A DNA stretch of 64,000 nt from CAVQCA01 sp963763115. GTDB lineage: Bacteria; Pseudomonadota; Gammaproteobacteria; UBA9214. Shown here piece by piece: positions 35,764 through 47,197 of this stretch. Location: assembly GCA_963763115.1 (NCBI GenBank), contig CAVXNM010000027.1, forward strand, positions 86,643 through 150,642. The letters run 5' to 3'. The notes under the pieces are model-generated. The model searched no databases. It was not told the origin of the DNA and saw only the letters and a list, made by a program, of their open reading frames with translations. Numbering within the stretch: the first letter of the stretch is position 1; each line of letters begins with the position of its first letter. The position numbers were made by a program, and so were the translations under genes.

Positions 35764-38340
35764 CTAACTGTTGAGTTTCTGTTGTGACAGTTCCTTCAGT
35801 GCATACAGCAGGTCATGGGCCTGCCGCGGCGTCAGGTCGTCCGGGTTGATACCCTCCAGGACATCGACCAGCGGATGACGGATTGCGTCGAACAGTCCCG
35901 GCTGAACACCGGGTTGGTGATCCACGGCGGTCGTTTGTACGGCGGTTTCCAGTTCCTGCAGCCGCTGCCGCGCCTGCGCGATGACCGTCTGCGGCACGCC
36001 GGCCAGCGCCGCGACGTGCAAGCCGTAACTGCGATCCGCCGCACCGTCCTTGACAGCGTGCAGAAACACGATCCGGTCGTCATGCTCGATAGCATCGAGG
36101 TGCACATTGGCGATGCCCTCGTGCAGGTCCGGCAGCACCGTCAGTTCGAAATAATGCGTGGCGAACAGGGTGAAGGATCGCAGGCGGGTGGCCAGGTCCA
36201 CCGCGCAGGCCCAAGCGAGCGACAGACCGTCGTAGGTGCTGGTGCCGCGCCCGATCTCGTCCATCAGCACCAGGCTGTGTTCGGTGGCGTTGTGCAGGAT
36301 ATTCGCCGTTTCGCTCATTTCGACCATGAAGGTGGAGCGGCCGCCGGCCAGATCGTCCGAGGCGCCGATGCGGGTGAAGATGCGGTCCACCGGACCGATG
36401 ACGGTCGACTCCGCCGGGACATGGCAGCCGATATGCGCCAGCAGCACGATCAGTGCCGTCTGGCGCATGTAGGTGGATTTGCCGCCCATGTTGGGACCGG
36501 TGATGATGAGCATGCGCCGCCGTGGATTGAGCCGGACATCGTTCGCGATAAAAGGTTCGTCCAGCATTTGTTCAACCACCAGATGCCGGCCGCCCTCGAT
36601 GGCAATCCCGGAGCGCTCGTCCAGGACCGGGCAAGCGAGGTTCAGCGTGAGGCTGCGTTCCGCGAACGTGGCCAGGGTATCGAGTTCGGCAAGCGCCTCG
36701 GCGCAGCGTCCCAGGGGTTCCAGGGAAGCGCCGAGGGTTTCCAGCAGGTCATTGTAAAGGGCCTTTTCCAGCGACAGAGCGCGTTCGCGCGCGCTCAGCA
36801 CCCGATCTTCATGGGTCTTGAGTTCCGGCGTGATGTAACGCTCGACGCCCTTGAGTGTCTGTCGGCGCTGGTAGTCGAGCGGGACTCTGTCGGCCTGCGT
36901 GCGACTCACCTCGATGTAGTAGCCGTGCACCCGGTTGTAGCTGATCTTGAGATTGGCGATGCCCGTGCGCTCCCGCTCGCGGGTCTCGAGATCGAGCAGG
37001 AACCGGTCGCCATGCTCACTCAGATCGCGCAATTCATCGAGCGTGGCATCATAACCCGCTGCCAGCACGCCGCCGTCACGAATCAGCACCGGCGGTGTCG
37101 CGATGATGGCGGTGGACAGCAGGTCGTGGACTTCGGGATGCAGGCCGATACGCTCCGTCAGCTCGCCGAGGAGGGGATCGGTACTGTCGTTGAGCGCGTC
37201 CTGCAGGGAGGGCAGCCGCCCCAGGCTGTCGCGCAGGGCGGCAAGGTCGCGAGGCCGGGCCGATTTTAGCGCCACCCGCGCCAGGATCCGTTCGATGTCG
37301 GCGATGCCGCGCAGGATGTCGTGCACGGCCTCGAACTGGCGGTTTTCCAGCAACTGTCCCAGACACTGATGGCGCCGGCGCAGCTCCGCGTGATCGCGCA
37401 GGGGGCGGTGCAGCCAGCGCCGCAGCTGCCGGCTGCCCATGCTGGTTGCCGAATGGTCGAGAACGGCCGCCAGCGTATGGCCGCTCGCCCCGGATACGGA
37501 ATGTTCCAGTTCCAGGTTGCGCCGCGTGGCCGCATCCACCACCAGGGTGGCGCTGCGGTCCTCGACACGCAGGCCACGCAAGTGCGGCAGGGCGCTGCGC
37601 TGCGTGTTCTGCACGTACTGCAGCAGGCAGCCCGCGGCGCCGATGGCGCAGTCGAGGGCTTCACAGCCGAAGCCGCCGAGATCCCGGGTTCCGAACTGCT
37701 CATTCAGTTGCCGGCGTGCGCTGTCCGGGTCGAACAGCCAGGGCGCCTGCTGGCGCAGGCCGTTTCTGTCCTTCAGGGGCTCTGGCAGACGGATGGCCTC
37801 GTTGACGACGAGTTCGGCCGGCCGCAGCCGTTCCAGTTCATCCATCAGGGCTTCCTCGTCGCCGCTGAATTCCTGGACGCTGAAGCGCGCCCCGGCGAGG
37901 TCGAGCACCGCCAGTCCCCAGACCGCGCCCGACTGGTTCACCGCGACCATGAGATTGTCCTGGCGCTCGTTCAGCAGGGCCTCGTCCGTGAGCGTTCCCG
38001 GCGTCACGATCCGCACCACCCGGCGTTCCACAGGGCCCTTCGCGGCGCCGACCTCCCCGACCTGCTCGCAGATGGCCACCGACTCGCCCTGACGCACCAG
38101 CCGCCCGAGATACTGTTCGGCGGCATGCACCGGCACCCCGGCCATGGGGATGGGTTCCCCGGCCGACTGCCCGCGCGAGGTCAGGGTGATGTCGAGCAGC
38201 CGGGCGGCGCGCCGGGCGTCGTCGTAGAACAGTTCGTAGAAATCCCCCATGCGGTAGAACAGCAGGATGTCCGGATGCTCGGACTTGATGCCTAGGTACT
38301 GCTGCATCATGGGGGTGTGGCCGGGGGTGTTCTCGCTCAT
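35764..38340 (-). CDS. mutS: DNA mismatch repair protein MutS
   Basis: 858 aa. The mismatch-binding domain starts HTPMMQQYLGIKSEHPDILLFYRMGDFYELF, which contains the Phe-x-Glu (FYE) reading motif. ABC-type ATPase: Walker A TGPNMGGKST (about 613–622), signature STFMVEMSE and Walker B LVLMDEIGRGTSTYDG. A C-terminal tetramerisation tail ends LLYALKELSQQKLNS. Full length. Confidence 0.97.
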   Translation of the reverse strand: MSENTPGHTPMMQQYLGIKSEHPDILLFYRMGDFYELFYDDARRAARLLDITLTSRGQSAGEPIPMAGVPVHAAEQYLGRLVRQGESVAICEQVGEVGAAKGPVERRVVRIVTPGTLTDEALLNERQDNLMVAVNQSGAVWGLAVLDLAGARFSVQEFSGDEEALMDELERLRPAELVVNEAIRLPEPLKDRNGLRQQAPWLFDPDSARRQLNEQFGTRDLGGFGCEALDCAIGAAGCLLQYVQNTQRSALPHLRGLRVEDRSATLVVDAATRRNLELEHSVSGASGHTLAAVLDHSATSMGSRQLRRWLHRPLRDHAELRRRHQCLGQLLENRQFEAVHDILRGIADIERILARVALKSARPRDLAALRDSLGRLPSLQDALNDSTDPLLGELTERIGLHPEVHDLLSTAIIATPPVLIRDGGVLAAGYDATLDELRDLSEHGDRFLLDLETRERERTGIANLKISYNRVHGYYIEVSRTQADRVPLDYQRRQTLKGVERYITPELKTHEDRVLSARERALSLEKALYNDLLETLGASLEPLGRCAEALAELDTLATFAERSLTLNLACPVLDERSGIAIEGGRHLVVEQMLDEPFIANDVRLNPRRRMLIITGPNMGGKSTYMRQTALIVLLAHIGCHVPAESTVIGPVDRIFTRIGASDDLAGGRSTFMVEMSETANILHNATEHSLVLMDEIGRGTSTYDGLSLAWACAVDLATRLRSFTLFATHYFELTVLPDLHEGIANVHLDAIEHDDRIVFLHAVKDGAADRSYGLHVAALAGVPQTVIAQARQRLQELETAVQTTAVDHQPGVQPGLFDAIRHPLVDVLEGINPDDLTPRQAHDLLYALKELSQQKLNS

Positions 38341-38431
38341 GGCGCGTCAGTCTACCGCATCAATGGATATTTGCGCAGTTTGACGCGGGGCCGGGAGTCT
38401 GGACAGAATGCAAGCCGGACATAAACATCGT

Positions 38432-38462
38432 TTAACCGCAGAGACGCAGAGAACGCAAAGAA
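38432..38462. repeat. Single arm of CGCAGAG-type repeat
   Basis: Sequence ACCGCAGAGACGCAGAGAAC followed by GCAAAG, close to the arm at 35,668. It lies in the divergent mutS–pncC gap and may overlap the pncC promoter. Confidence 0.6.
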
Positions 38463-38537
38463 TTTCTTTATGGATGGGCACTAAGAGTATGTGCCATACA
38501 TATCAGAACATCCGTAGCGGCTTCAGAAGGAGACACG

Positions 38538-39026
38538 ATGGACGCACTGGAAGAACTGGCCGGCAGGGTGGGTAGCCTGCTGCTCGAACAGGACCGCCTG
38601 CTTGCCACGGCCGAATCCTGCACCGGCGGCTGGGTGGCCAAGTGCATCACCGATATCGCCGGCAGCTCCGCCTGGTTCGACCGCGGTTTCGTGACCTACA
38701 GTAACCACGCCAAGCAGGACATGCTGGGTGTAACGGCGGCGACGCTGCAGGTTCACGGTGCAGTGAGCGAGGCCACCGTCAGCGAGATGGCGCGGGGGGC
38801 GCTCGCACACAGCGCGGCGGATATCGCCGTGGCCGTGAGCGGCATCGCGGGTCCCGGCGGCGGCGTTCCGGACAAGCCGGTCGGCACGGTATGTTTTGCC
38901 TGGCTCGTCTCGGGCGGTGCGCCGCGGGTGGAAACGCGGCAGTTTGACGGTGACCGGGAGGCAGTCCGACGCCAGTCGGTCGCCCGGGCGCTCGAGGGAC
39001 TGGTGGATGTGCTCGGCGCCGGCTGA
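38538..39026 (+). CDS. pncC: Nicotinamide-nucleotide amidohydrolase PncC (CinA C-terminal)
   Basis: 162 aa, only the amidase domain. Deamidates NMN to NaMN, recycling pyridine nucleotide. Motifs: LLATAESCTGGWVAKCITD, GSSAWFDRGFVTYSN, and SGIAGPGGGVPDKPVGTVCF. AGGAGA precedes the ATG. Conserved upstream of recA. The thpR gene overlaps its 3' end by 20 bp. Confidence 0.94.
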   Translation: MDALEELAGRVGSLLLEQDRLLATAESCTGGWVAKCITDIAGSSAWFDRGFVTYSNHAKQDMLGVTAATLQVHGAVSEATVSEMARGALAHSAADIAVAVSGIAGPGGGVPDKPVGTVCFAWLVSGGAPRVETRQFDGDREAVRRQSVARALEGLVDVLGAG

Positions 39027-39546
39027 ACCGACCCGGCGGCTGTTCTTTGCGCTGTGGCCGGACGATGAGACCCGCGCGGCAATCGCCGACCTGGCCAGAG
39101 AGCAGATTCACCGTAAGGCCAGACGGGTCGCGGCGGATAATCTGCATATCACGCTGGCGTTTCCCGGTAACGTGACGGCCCGCGTGCAGGCGTGTCTGGA
39201 GGAGGCCGCCAGCGGCATCACCGGGGCGCCGTTCGAACTTGCCGTCGACCGGCTGGGTTACTGGTCCGGGCCACGCATCATCTGGGCGGCGCCCGCACAA
39301 ACCCCGCGCGAATTGTGGTCTCTGGTCACGTCCCTGCGCGAGGTCCTGGCGGCCTGCGGGCTGGAGCCGGAGAATCGTCCCTACCAGGCGCATATCTCCC
39401 TGGCGCGCAAGGCCAGCCAGGCGTTGGGCGTCACCCGGATTGCACCGATTCCCTGGTCAATCAGACAATTCTGCCTGGTGGAGTCGGTCAGTGAACCGGC
39501 CGGTGTCAGATATCGGGTGCTTCGCATCTGGCCGCTAGAGGGCTAG
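39007..39546 (+). CDS. thpR: RNA 2',3'-cyclic phosphodiesterase ThpR (2'-5' RNA ligase family)
   Basis: 179 aa from ATG 39007; a longer ORF from 38896 overlaps pncC out of frame. The two 2H motifs are HITLAF and HISLAR. The core RRLFFALWPDDETRAAIADLA matches the family start. Hydrolyses 2',3'-cyclic phosphate RNA ends in vitro; its cellular role is unclear. Confidence 0.92.
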   Translation: MCSAPAEPTRRLFFALWPDDETRAAIADLAREQIHRKARRVAADNLHITLAFPGNVTARVQACLEEAASGITGAPFELAVDRLGYWSGPRIIWAAPAQTPRELWSLVTSLREVLAACGLEPENRPYQAHISLARKASQALGVTRIAPIPWSIRQFCLVESVSEPAGVRYRVLRIWPLEG

Positions 39547-39634
39547 TACCTTCTGTGGGATAATCCCTGCCTCATCGAATACGCGGGTGGCCGACAGGGA
39601 CGGCCAGGCCACGAACCACCGTTGGAGGAGCCAA

Positions 39635-40669
39635 ATGGAAGAGAACAAACGCAAGGCCTTGAGTGCGGCGCTGAGCCAGATCGAGAAGCAGTTCGGCAAG
39701 GGCGCCGTCATGCGCATGGGGGATGTCCCCGCCGTGAGTGACGTCGATGTCATTTCGACCGGATCGCTGGGACTGGATCTGGCGCTGGGCATCGGCGGAT
39801 TGCCGCGCGGTCGCGTCATCGAGATCTACGGCCCGGAATCCTCCGGCAAGACCACGCTGACCCTGCAGGTCATCGCCGAGGCACAGAAGACGGGGGGCAC
39901 GGCGGCGTTCGTCGATGCCGAGCACGCCCTCGATCCCCTCTATGCACGGAAGCTCGGCGTCAACGTCGACGAACTGCTGGTTTCCCAGCCCGACACCGGC
40001 GAGCAGGCGCTCGAGATTACCGACATGCTGGTGCGCTCCGGCTCGGTGGACGTCGTGGTCGTCGACTCCGTGGCGGCGCTCACGCCCAAGGCCGAGATCG
40101 AGGGCGACATGGGCGATTCCCATATGGGGCTGCAGGCGCGTCTCATGTCGCAGGCGCTGCGCAAGCTCACCGCCAACATCAAGCGCTCGAACACCATGGT
40201 GATCTTCATCAACCAGATCCGCATGAAGATCGGCGTCATGTTCGGCAACCCCGAAACCACCACCGGCGGCAACGCCCTCAAGTTTTACGCCTCGGTGCGT
40301 CTCGATATCCGCCGCATCGGCGCGATCAAGAAGGGGGATGAAATCATCGGCAACGAGACCCGGGTCAAGGTGGTCAAGAACAAGGTCGCGCCGCCCTTCA
40401 AGCAGGCGGAATTCCAGATTCTCTATGGCGAGGGGATCTCCCGCGAGGGCGAGATCATCGACATGGGCGTCAGTCACGGCTATGTCGATAAATCCGGCGC
40501 CTGGTACAGCTACAACGGCGAGCGCATCGGGCAGGGCAAGGACAATGTGCGCGAGTTCCTGAGACAGAACCGCGACATCGCCGCCGCGATCGAGGAACGG
40601 ATACGCACCGAGGTGCTGGGCAGGATTCCTGCCACGGTGGCCGAGGAGGAAGCCGAAGCTGAAGCCTGA
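39635..40669 (+). CDS. recA: Recombinase RecA
   Basis: 344 aa from ATG 39635 (MEENKRKALSAALSQIEKQF), with GGAGGAG upstream; a longer frame start at 39587 has no support. Walker A GPESSGKTT at 66–74. DNA-binding L1/L2 loops in DSHMGLQARLMSQALRKLT and IFINQIRMKIGVMFGNPETT. Acidic C-terminus EEEAEAEA. No CTGT-N8-ACAG LexA box is visible in the 90 bp upstream. Confidence 0.98.
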   Translation: MEENKRKALSAALSQIEKQFGKGAVMRMGDVPAVSDVDVISTGSLGLDLALGIGGLPRGRVIEIYGPESSGKTTLTLQVIAEAQKTGGTAAFVDAEHALDPLYARKLGVNVDELLVSQPDTGEQALEITDMLVRSGSVDVVVVDSVAALTPKAEIEGDMGDSHMGLQARLMSQALRKLTANIKRSNTMVIFINQIRMKIGVMFGNPETTTGGNALKFYASVRLDIRRIGAIKKGDEIIGNETRVKVVKNKVAPPFKQAEFQILYGEGISREGEIIDMGVSHGYVDKSGAWYSYNGERIGQGKDNVREFLRQNRDIAAAIEERIRTEVLGRIPATVAEEEAEAEA

Positions 40670-41121
40670 ACGGGATGATGACACCGTTCAGGCGAGATCG
40701 ACGGCGCTGGACCTGCTGGCGCGCCGCGAGCACAGCGAACAGGAACTGACGCGCAAACTGTCGACCCGCGGCTACACGGACGAGGTCGTCGAGGCAACCG
40801 TCGACGCGCTGGTTGCAGCAGGGCCTGCTCAGCAATGCCCGCTATGCCGAGTCGTTCATCCATTCCCGCTTCCAGCGCGGCCAGGGGCCGCAAAAGATCA
40901 GGGCGGAACTGCGCGAGCGCGGCGTCGATGATGCCCTGATCGAGGCCGGTCTGGAACTCTATGCCCCGCACTGGCAGCAACTGATCGAGCAGGTACGGCA
41001 GAAAAGGTTCGGTCAGGCACGCCCCGACGATTTCAGGGAACGCACCCGCCAGATGCGCTTTCTCATGCAGCGCGGTTTCACTGCGGAACAGATTGACGCG
41101 CTGTTCCGCGGTCGCGACTGA
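40659..41121 (+). pseudogene. recX: RecX regulatory protein, split by a frameshift
   Basis: The N-terminal frame reads DTVQARSTALDLLARREHS...QELTRKLSTRGYTDEVVEATVDALV, typical RecX. The C-terminal frame continues QQGLLSNARYAESFIHSRFQ and ends ALFRGRD. The break is at about 40,812–40,815 (CTGGTTGCAGCAG); removing one T joins the frames. The N-terminal frame lacks an ATG; the only candidate is a CTG at 40,659 with AGGAGG 9 nt upstream inside recA. RecX inhibits RecA filaments. The break may be a sequencing error. Confidence 0.8.
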
Positions 41122-41542
41122 AGCGCTTAATCCTCTGACCCAGTCACAGGGTAACAGCGCGGTCTCCGGGTCGCGCCTGCAGGGAATGTCACTTAACTTA
41201 AGAACCAAACCCTAATAAATAGCCACGGAAACACACGGAAAGCACGGAAAAAAAGCGCTTATATTCCGTGTTTTTCCGTGTGCTTCCGTGGCCAATGGGC
41301 TTGCATCGACGATATCCCTTAGTAAGTGCCATTCGCCTACGGACTATTAACGGCGTGTCCTGCGGCCGTGACCCGGAGGCCACCCGCCAATCCGGTCGAC
41401 ACCCGGTCCGGTGAGCGGTCCGGCAAAAGTCGCGCCCTTCTATCATGATGGGTGTTCCAATCAATCCCCAAACCCTTGATAATAAAGCCCGAGAATTACC
41501 ACCCCGTGACCGGTTAACCGGGATACAAGGACACTCGCTCTG
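41122..41542. repeat. Intergenic gap recX–alaS with CACGGAA-type inverted repeat
   Basis: 421 bp with no gene. 41,219–41,292 is a compact palindrome: GCCACGGAAACACACGGAAA on the left and TTTTTCCGTGTGCTTCCGTG on the right around AGCGCTT. It belongs to the same family as 23,288–23,530. The rest holds no recognisable feature besides the alaS promoter region. Confidence 0.7.
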
Positions 41543-44149
<2,607 letters not shown>

Positions 44150-44249
44150 ACACGCTTTTATCCGCTCTCGTTCTGTTGTTTAATCCGCATTCTTTTGCAC
44201 TTTATACCCTGCGGCGCACGGCCGCCGACAGGGTGGGTACACGTCGGTT

Positions 44250-45479
44250 ATGGCACTGATTGTTCAAAAATACGGCGGCACCTCGGTCGGCAGTGCGGAA
44301 CGCATCGGCAATGTGGCCGACAAGGTGATCGGCTGGCGCAACCGGGGTAACGACGTGGTGGTCGTGGTCTCCGCGATGAGCGGGGAGACGGACCGCCTGG
44401 TCAAGCTGGCGCGGGATATTACCGAGCAGCCATCGCCGCGGGAACTCGACGTGCTGCTGTCGACCGGCGAGCAGGTTACGATTGCGCTGCTCAGCATGGC
44501 GCTGGAGCGGCGTGGCTGCAGCGCGCGTTCCTACACCGGCACCCAGGTACATATTCGTACCGACAGCGCTCATAACAAGGCGCGCATACGCGCTATCGAG
44601 GACAAGAATATCCGCGCGGATCTTGCTCAGGGCCAGGTCGTGGTCGTGGCGGGTTTCCAGGGCGTCGATGAAAGCGGCAATATCACCACGCTCGGCCGCG
44701 GCGGTTCCGATACCACGGCCGTGGCGCTGGCCGCGGCGCTCAAGGCGGATGAATGCCAGATCTACACCGACGTGGATGGCGTCTATACCACCGACCCGCG
44801 CGTCGTGCCGCAAGCGCGCCGCCTGGACCGGATCACCTTCGAGGAAATGCTGGAGATGGCCAGCCTGGGTTCCAAGGTTCTGCAGATACGCTCGGTCAGT
44901 TTTGCCGGGCGTTACAATGTGCCGCTGCGTGTCCTGTCGAGCTTCGAGGAAGGCGAGGGGACGCTCATAACCTATGAGGATGAAAAAATGGAACAGGCAT
45001 TGATCTCAGGCATTGCCTTCAACCGTGACGAGGCCAAACTGACCATACTCGGGGTGCCGGACAAGCCGGGTGTCGCCTACCAGATCCTCGGTCCGATCTC
45101 CGAGGCCAATATCGAAGTCGATATGATCGTGCAGAATATTGCACCGGATGGAGCAACCACCGACTTCACCTTCACCGTGAACCGCAGCGAATTCGACAAG
45201 GCCCTGGCGATACTCGGGAAAACGGCCCGGGAACTGGGTGCACGCGAGGTTACGGGGGACAACAAGATCGTGAAAATTTCCCTCGTCGGGGTCGGGATGC
45301 GCTCGCATGCCGGTATCGCCTCGACCATGTTCGCGGCCCTGGCCAGGGAAGGCGTGAATATCCGCATGATCTCCACCTCGGAGATCAAGATTTCGGTGGT
45401 GGTAGACGAAAAATACCTGGAACTCGGCGTGCGCACCCTGCACGACGCGTTCAATCTGGAACGCCCTGGAGATACCTGA
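44250..45479 (+). CDS. lysC: Aspartate kinase (aspartokinase)
   Basis: 409 aa. Phosphorylates aspartate, the first step to Lys, Thr and Met. Starts MALIVQKYGGTSVGSAERI. Catalytic region has TLGRGGSDTTAVALAAALKA and IYTDVDGVYTTDPR. Two ACT domains (after about 265) bind feedback amino acids. alaS–lysC–csrA is the order in Pseudomonas-like genomes. No lysine riboswitch is visible upstream. Confidence 0.96.
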   Translation: MALIVQKYGGTSVGSAERIGNVADKVIGWRNRGNDVVVVVSAMSGETDRLVKLARDITEQPSPRELDVLLSTGEQVTIALLSMALERRGCSARSYTGTQVHIRTDSAHNKARIRAIEDKNIRADLAQGQVVVVAGFQGVDESGNITTLGRGGSDTTAVALAAALKADECQIYTDVDGVYTTDPRVVPQARRLDRITFEEMLEMASLGSKVLQIRSVSFAGRYNVPLRVLSSFEEGEGTLITYEDEKMEQALISGIAFNRDEAKLTILGVPDKPGVAYQILGPISEANIEVDMIVQNIAPDGATTDFTFTVNRSEFDKALAILGKTARELGAREVTGDNKIVKISLVGVGMRSHAGIASTMFAALAREGVNIRMISTSEIKISVVVDEKYLELGVRTLHDAFNLERPGDT

Positions 45480-45687
45480 GGGCGGGGGATATCCCCCAGC
45501 CTCAATAAGGGCTCTTGGGTTTATTCTTCAATTTGTATGCTATCCTCCTTATATCATTGATAAAAATATAACAGGTGACTTCAGGATAAAGACTCGACGC
45601 CGAAACTAACACTAACATGACAGGGCGGATGGAAGAGTACGAGTCATGGACCAATCAGGGACTACGATAAACAAGGAGATGGAAGCT

Positions 45688-45882
45688 ATGTTGATCTTAA
45701 CGCGCAGGGTAGGAGAAACCCTGATGATCGGTGATGAAGTGACTGTCACCGTACTCGGTGTCAAGGGCAACCAGGTAAGAATCGGTGTCAATGCACCAAA
45801 ACATGTTGCCGTTCACCGGGAAGAAATCTACGACCGGATAAAGCAGGAGCAGATCAAGCCTGACGGCACGAATTCCAGCTGA
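45688..45882 (+). CDS. csrA: Carbon storage regulator CsrA/RsmA
   Basis: 64 aa from ATG 45688 (MLILTRRVGETLMIGDEVTV); 14 in-frame upstream codons are not conserved. RNA-binding dimer that blocks translation at GGA motifs. Conserved R44-type residue is in VAVHREEIYDRI. Its own leader contains AAGGAGATGGAAG, which could bind CsrA itself (inference). Confidence 0.96.
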   Translation: MLILTRRVGETLMIGDEVTVTVLGVKGNQVRIGVNAPKHVAVHREEIYDRIKQEQIKPDGTNSS

Positions 45883-45988
45883 GCCTTCCATTGATTACCG
45901 GATTACGCTTTACCTGAAATTAGCACGACGGTATGCTAGGCCACCTCTGCAGCAGCGAGCCTTGGTTTGCGGTTGCAGGTACATAGAT

Positions 45989-46079
45989 GGAGAGGTGGCC
46001 GAGCGGCTGAAGGCGCGCCCCTGCTAAGGGCGTATGGGTCAAAAGCCCATCGAGGGTTCGAATCCCTCCCTCTCCGCCA
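45989..46079 (+). tRNA. tRNA-Ser(GCT)
   Basis: 91 nt class II tRNA with encoded CCA. GGAGAGG pairs with CCTCTCC. Anticodon arm CCCCTGCTAAGGGG-type gives anticodon GCT. Long variable arm TATGGGTCAAAAGCCCAT. Directly followed by a terminator and two degenerate copies of its 3' part. Confidence 0.95.
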
Positions 46080-46119
46080 TCCATAGAAAAAGGGGCCTTG
46101 CGCCCCTTTTTCTATGGAT
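46079..46119 (+). terminator. Terminator after tRNA-Ser
   Basis: ATCCATAGAAAAAGGGG (46079–46095) is the perfect reverse complement of CCCCTTTTTCTATGGAT (46103–46119). The GGGGC/GCCCC core with T5 makes an intrinsic terminator. Confidence 0.85.
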
Positions 46120-46434
46120 TATTAGATGGTGGATTCGAGCCCTCGATTATTTACTGGCTGGTTCGACGAGCGGCGCAGCCGCGAAGAACGCTGCCGCGAG
46201 GCAGCGGCCCGGAGGGCGAGCCCCGGCAGGGGCGAGTAATCCCTCCCTCTCCGCCATCCAAACAAGAAGGGGGCTTGTGCCCCTTTTTCTATGGGTTGTA
46301 ACCGGTGGTATCGAGTCCCCGATAATCGATTGGCGGGTTGGGCAAGCGGCGGAATCGCGCATCAGCTGACGGGAAGCAGCGACGCTCAGTGTGTGGGTCA
46401 CGGCAGATGCGAGAACCTCTCCCTCTCCGCCAAT
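46079..46434 (+). repeat. Two degenerate tandem copies of the tRNA-Ser 3' end and terminator
   Basis: The tRNA-Ser 3' end (CCCTCCCTCTCCGCCA) recurs ending near 46,256 and 46,434, a period of about 177 bp. Each unit also carries a copy of the terminator (GGGGGCTTGTGCCCCTTTTT at 46,270) and decayed internal tRNA-like sequence. The last copy is the most diverged. This looks like tandem tRNA gene duplication followed by decay, or repeated integration at one site. Confidence 0.7.
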
Positions 46435-46590
46435 CTTTCGGTATAATGCCAACCCGTTTCGCACGTTCGCGTAGAGTGGCCCGGTCGAACCGGGACTGAA
46501 TGTCCAGCGGGCATTCGCAACGCGATGGCCGGCCAGGATGGCCGGGCTGAAGGATGCACCAGGGATGGGTGTTGAAGTGCTGTCAATTAC

Positions 46591-46667
46591 GCGCCCGTAG
46601 CTCAGTTGGATAGAGTACCTGGCTACGAACCAGGCGGTCGGGAGTTCGAATCTCTCCGGGCGCGCCA
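46591..46667 (+). tRNA. tRNA-Arg(ACG)
   Basis: 77 nt with encoded CCA. GCGCCCG pairs with CGGGCGC. Anticodon loop CTACGAA in CTGGCTACGAACCAG gives ACG. The 3' 49 nt belong to a 51-bp sequence repeated at 51,428, making this the target of an integrated element. Confidence 0.96.
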
Positions 46668-46669
46668 TA
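46619..46669. repeat. attL-type repeat (tRNA-Arg 3' end)
   Basis: 51 bp, identical to 51,428–51,478, with no mismatch on direct comparison. It covers the anticodon arm to CCA plus ATA-type flank. Position and length are typical of a tRNA attachment core. Confidence 0.85.
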
Positions 46670-46675
46670 AATATC

Positions 46676-46707
46676 AAAGGGTTATCGTTTATTGATAGCC
46701 CTTTTTT
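46676..46707 (+). terminator. Terminator after tRNA-Arg
   Basis: GGGTTATC (46679–46686) pairs with GATAGCCC (46694–46701, one G·U), then T6. It lies on the island side of the attachment core. Confidence 0.75.
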
Positions 46708-46835
46708 ATTGCTTGGGTAGCAGCATGGGTAGCAAAAGTGGAGAGTTTGATTGCATACCATGTAAGAAGAACAGCCCACACCCAAGTCAGAGACCACAAT
46801 ATTGCCACCGGGCTCTGACAATCTGCAGCGTGCGA

Positions 46836-47063
46836 ATGAGAAATATCAAGGACGTACTGATTGACGAGTGCGGTTTGGATTTGACAGGGTGGTTGCTCAC
46901 GGACGGACTTGCAGTTTCAGATGAACCGCCCCGGGTTTATCAGTCTCCTCAAACGGGGGTTGAGACAGAGCTTTCCCTGACCACCCTGTTTCTCATCTCG
47001 GAAACACTTCAAATCAGACCGTCAAAACTCATAGCGTCCGTGGAGAGCGAACTCGCCGACTGA
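46836..47063 (+). CDS. Hypothetical small protein, regulator-like C-terminus
   Basis: 75 aa from ATG 46836 (MRNIKDVLIDECGLDLTGWL); the frame is open further upstream without a convincing start. The end SETLQIRPSKLIASVESEL resembles the last helices of Cro/CI-type HTH regulators. Too short and diverged for a firm assignment. Confidence 0.35.
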   Translation: MRNIKDVLIDECGLDLTGWLLTDGLAVSDEPPRVYQSPQTGVETELSLTTLFLISETLQIRPSKLIASVESELAD

Positions 47064-47197
47064 TGCGTTCCGAATAGACTGGCGTCAGCAAAGTCCAGAG
47101 GGGCAGGGCAGGCAGATTTCGTTCCGTTTGGTAAAACCCGGATCATCCTGCCGGTCTGTTGGTGGGGATCACCTAGACATGCTAATATCCCAATAAC

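Noticed and set aside
35815..38295. Plus-strand ORFs of 484 and 324 codons opposite mutS
   Set aside because: Antisense shadows; mutS on the other strand is complete with all motifs.
20901..38462. Repeated CGCAGAG arms as CRISPR repeats
   Set aside because: Copies are few, far apart and inverted; no regular spacer pattern and no cas genes in the window.
46034..46369. Plus-strand ORF through tRNA-Ser and its repeats
   Set aside because: Reads through a tRNA and terminators; the repeated SNPSLSAI is tRNA sequence in translation.
46147..46821. 224-codon minus-strand ORF containing PERFELPTAWFVAR
   Set aside because: This peptide is a known spurious translation of the antisense strand of tRNA-Arg. 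The same false peptide recurs at 51,363–51,722 because of the attR copy.
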